From Azospirillum sp. OGB3 (GTDB lineage Bacteria > Pseudomonadota > Alphaproteobacteria > Azospirillales > Azospirillaceae): 64,000 nucleotides of DNA. Every line of letters begins with the position of its first letter. Within the stretch, counting starts at the first letter, position 1. Below, in pieces: positions 62,639 to 64,000 of this stretch. The DNA is taken from contig NZ_JACHYN010000006.1 of the NCBI RefSeq assembly GCF_014192915.1, forward strand, positions 248,001 to 312,000. The letters run 5' to 3'. The notes under the pieces were generated by a model. That model was not told the DNA's origin and ran no database searches. It was given only the letters and a program-made list of their open reading frames with translations. A program made the position numbers and the translations under genes.

Positions 62639-64000
62639 TCAACGACCGGGCGATTCCACCTGCACGAACACCAGCGCCGTCCGTCCGTCCACCGGCATCG
62701 TCCGCCCGGCGAGTTGCATCCGCCCGTCGCCGGCCCCGTCCGTCACGCGGGTGTCGAGCACGCAGCGCCAGCCGCGTGCGTCTGGCACCTCCGGCAGGGT
62801 GACGCTCACCGTGTCGGTGTGGGCGTTCAGCACGATCAGCAGCACCCCGTCGTCCTGCGGCGCACCGTCCACCCCGGTGTAGCTTCCGGCATGGCCGTTC
62901 AGCAGCAGCATGATGCAGCGCGCGTGCCCGTTGCGCCAATCCTCCGCTGACTTCTCCACGCCCTGCGGGGTGTACCAGACGATGTCCTTCAGCCCGTCCG
63001 CGGAGGTGCGGCGGCCGTGCAGGAACACCGGGCGGCGCAGCACCGGATGCGCCTTGCGCAGAGCGATCAGCCGCTTGACGAAGGCCAGCATCGGCCCGCC
63101 CTCGCCCTTCAGCCGCGCCCAGTCCAGCCAGGAGGTCTCGTTGTCCTGGCAATAGGCGTTGTTGTTGCCCTTCTGGCTGTGGCCGATCTCGTCGCCGGCC
63201 AGCATCATCGGCGTGCCCTGCGACAGGAACAGGGTGGCCAGCAGGTTGCGCTTCTGCTTGGCGCGGGCTTCGCGGATCGCCGGGTCGTCGGTCTCGCCCT
63301 CCACCCCGTGGTTCCAGGAATGGTTGGCGGAATGACCGTCGCGGTTGTCCTCGCCGTTGGCCCAATTGTGCTTGTCGTTGTAGGAGACGAGGTCGTGGAG
63401 GGTGAAGCCGTCATGCGCCGTGACGAAGTTCACCGACGACCAGGGCCGCCGCCCGCGCTTCTCGAACAGGTCCGACGAGCCGGCGATGCGCCCTGCCAGT
63501 TCCGGCAGCATGCCGTCGTCGCCGCGCCAGTAGCGGCGCACGGTGTCGCGGTAGCGGTCGTTCCACTCCGCCCAGCCCGGCGGGAAGTTGCCGACCTGAT
63601 AGCCGCCGGGACCGACGTCCCACGGCTCGGCGATCAGCTTCACGTCGGCCAGCGCCGGGTCCTGCCGCACGGCGTCGAGGAAGCCCGAACCGGGGTCGAA
63701 GCCGTAGGGCTCCCGCGCCAGCACGGTGGCGAGGTCGAAGCGGAACCCGTCGACGTGCATCTCCGTCACCCAGTAGCGCAGGCTGTCCATGACCATCTGG
63801 AGCACGCGCGGGTGGCTGAGGTTCAGGGTGTTTCCGGTGCCGGTGTCGTTGATATAGAAGCGCGGGTTGTCGGGCAGCAGCCGGTAGTAGCTGAGGTTGT
63901 CGATGCCCTTGAAGGACAGGGTGGGGCCGAGATGGTTGCCCTCGCCCGTGTGGTTGTAGACCACGTCGAGGATGACCTCGATCCCCGCCTCGTGCAGGCG
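62639..64000 (-). CDS. glgX: Glycogen debranching enzyme GlgX, 5' end outside window
   Basis: The last 454 residues of a family GH13 debranching enzyme; the frame stays open to the window edge (the N-terminal part lies beyond). Motifs seen: region I DVVYNHT, region II with the nucleophile Asp in VDGFRFDLA, region III with the acid-base Glu in [20 protein letters not shown], region [14 protein letters not shown], then [19 protein letters not shown] and [35 protein letters not shown]. This pattern is diagnostic for GlgX, which removes alpha-1,6 branches from glycogen limit dextrins. Confidence 0.94.
   Translation of the reverse strand, partial: RLHEAGIEVILDVVYNHTGEGNHLGPTLSFKGIDNLSYYRLLPDNPRFYINDTGTGNTLNLSHPRVLQMVMDSLRYWVTEMHVDGFRFDLATVLAREPYGFDPGSGFLDAVRQDPALADVKLIAEPWDVGPGGYQVGNFPPGWAEWNDRYRDTVRRYWRGDDGMLPELAGRIAGSSDLFEKRGRRPWSSVNFVTAHDGFTLHDLVSYNDKHNWANGEDNRDGHSANHSWNHGVEGETDDPAIREARAKQKRNLLATLFLSQGTPMMLAGDEIGHSQKGNNNAYCQDNETSWLDWARLKGEGGPMLAFVKRLIALRKAHPVLRRPVFLHGRRTSADGLKDIVWYTPQGVEKSAEDWRNGHARCIMLLLNGHAGSYTGVDGAPQDDGVLLIVLNAHTDTVSVTLPEVPDARGWRCVLDTRVTDGAGDGRMQLAGRTMPVDGRTALVFVQVESPGR

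Overview
The window is a stretch of GC-rich (roughly 68-70 percent by eye) alphaproteobacterial chromosome. Gene content points to the Rhodospirillales and most probably to Azospirillum or a close relative: a DctPQM TRAP system with a DctS/DctR-type two-component system, class II DAHP synthase, glmU-glmS, an ArsR-methyltransferase regulator joined to metF and metH, many chemotaxis/c-di-GMP/cell-cycle signalling genes, and promoter motifs that look like CtrA and EcfG sites. The assignment is an inference from content; no rRNA is present. I see no insertion sequence, prophage, integrase or CRISPR array, so this is ordinary core and shell chromosome.

Layout. 0-8 kb: end of a 2Fe-2S ferredoxin-like gene, a nicotinate phosphoribosyltransferase-family enzyme, a FliL-like protein, glutathione reductase, manganese catalase, an AmpG-like permease and class II DAHP synthase. 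8-14 kb: a second FliL-like gene with a CtrA-like site, succinate-semialdehyde dehydrogenase, panC, a small membrane protein, two identical tRNA-Val(CAC) genes, a DUF3108 protein, a small CtrA-linked protein and a phosphoglycolate-phosphatase-like HAD gene. 14-26 kb: glmU-glmS (UDP-GlcNAc synthesis), a MepK-like murein hydrolase, a pentapeptide-repeat protein, an exported rubredoxin-like protein, an Lrp regulator with a LysE exporter, a patatin, an RlmM-like methyltransferase, a secreted alpha/beta hydrolase and Fur-box-controlled bfd.

26-43 kb is rich in signalling and transport: a kinase / regulator / kinase operon (dctS-dctR plus a second kinase) divergent from dctPQM, a PhnA-like zinc-ribbon protein, a periplasmic binding protein paired with a chemoreceptor, an orphan molybdopterin oxidoreductase, a nitronate monooxygenase, a diguanylate cyclase, a secreted pentapeptide protein and a thioesterase. 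43-49 kb is a methionine/one-carbon operon (ArsR-methyltransferase, metF, DUF29, metH) behind a perfect 16-bp palindrome that overlaps its promoter. 49-64 kb: mlaA and mlaC (outer-membrane lipid asymmetry), a pentapeptide-PilZ fusion, ettA, a YaiI/YqxD protein, a membrane PAS protein with a degenerate DnaQ-like exonuclease domain, a lectin-like secreted protein, a TadG-like pilus protein behind a CtrA site, bacterioferritin, malQ, a receiver-domain protein and truncated glgX.

Common threads: oxidative-stress genes (gor, Mn-catalase) each have an EcfG-like promoter motif; three genes have TTAA-N7-TTAA CtrA-like boxes; iron storage and release genes (bfr, bfd) are both present but unlinked. The most unusual proteins are the pentapeptide-PilZ fusion, the PAS/pseudo-exonuclease membrane protein and the exported rubredoxin with a C-x4-C first motif. 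No complete new multi-gene system is evident; the candidates are single proteins and small regulatory circuits.
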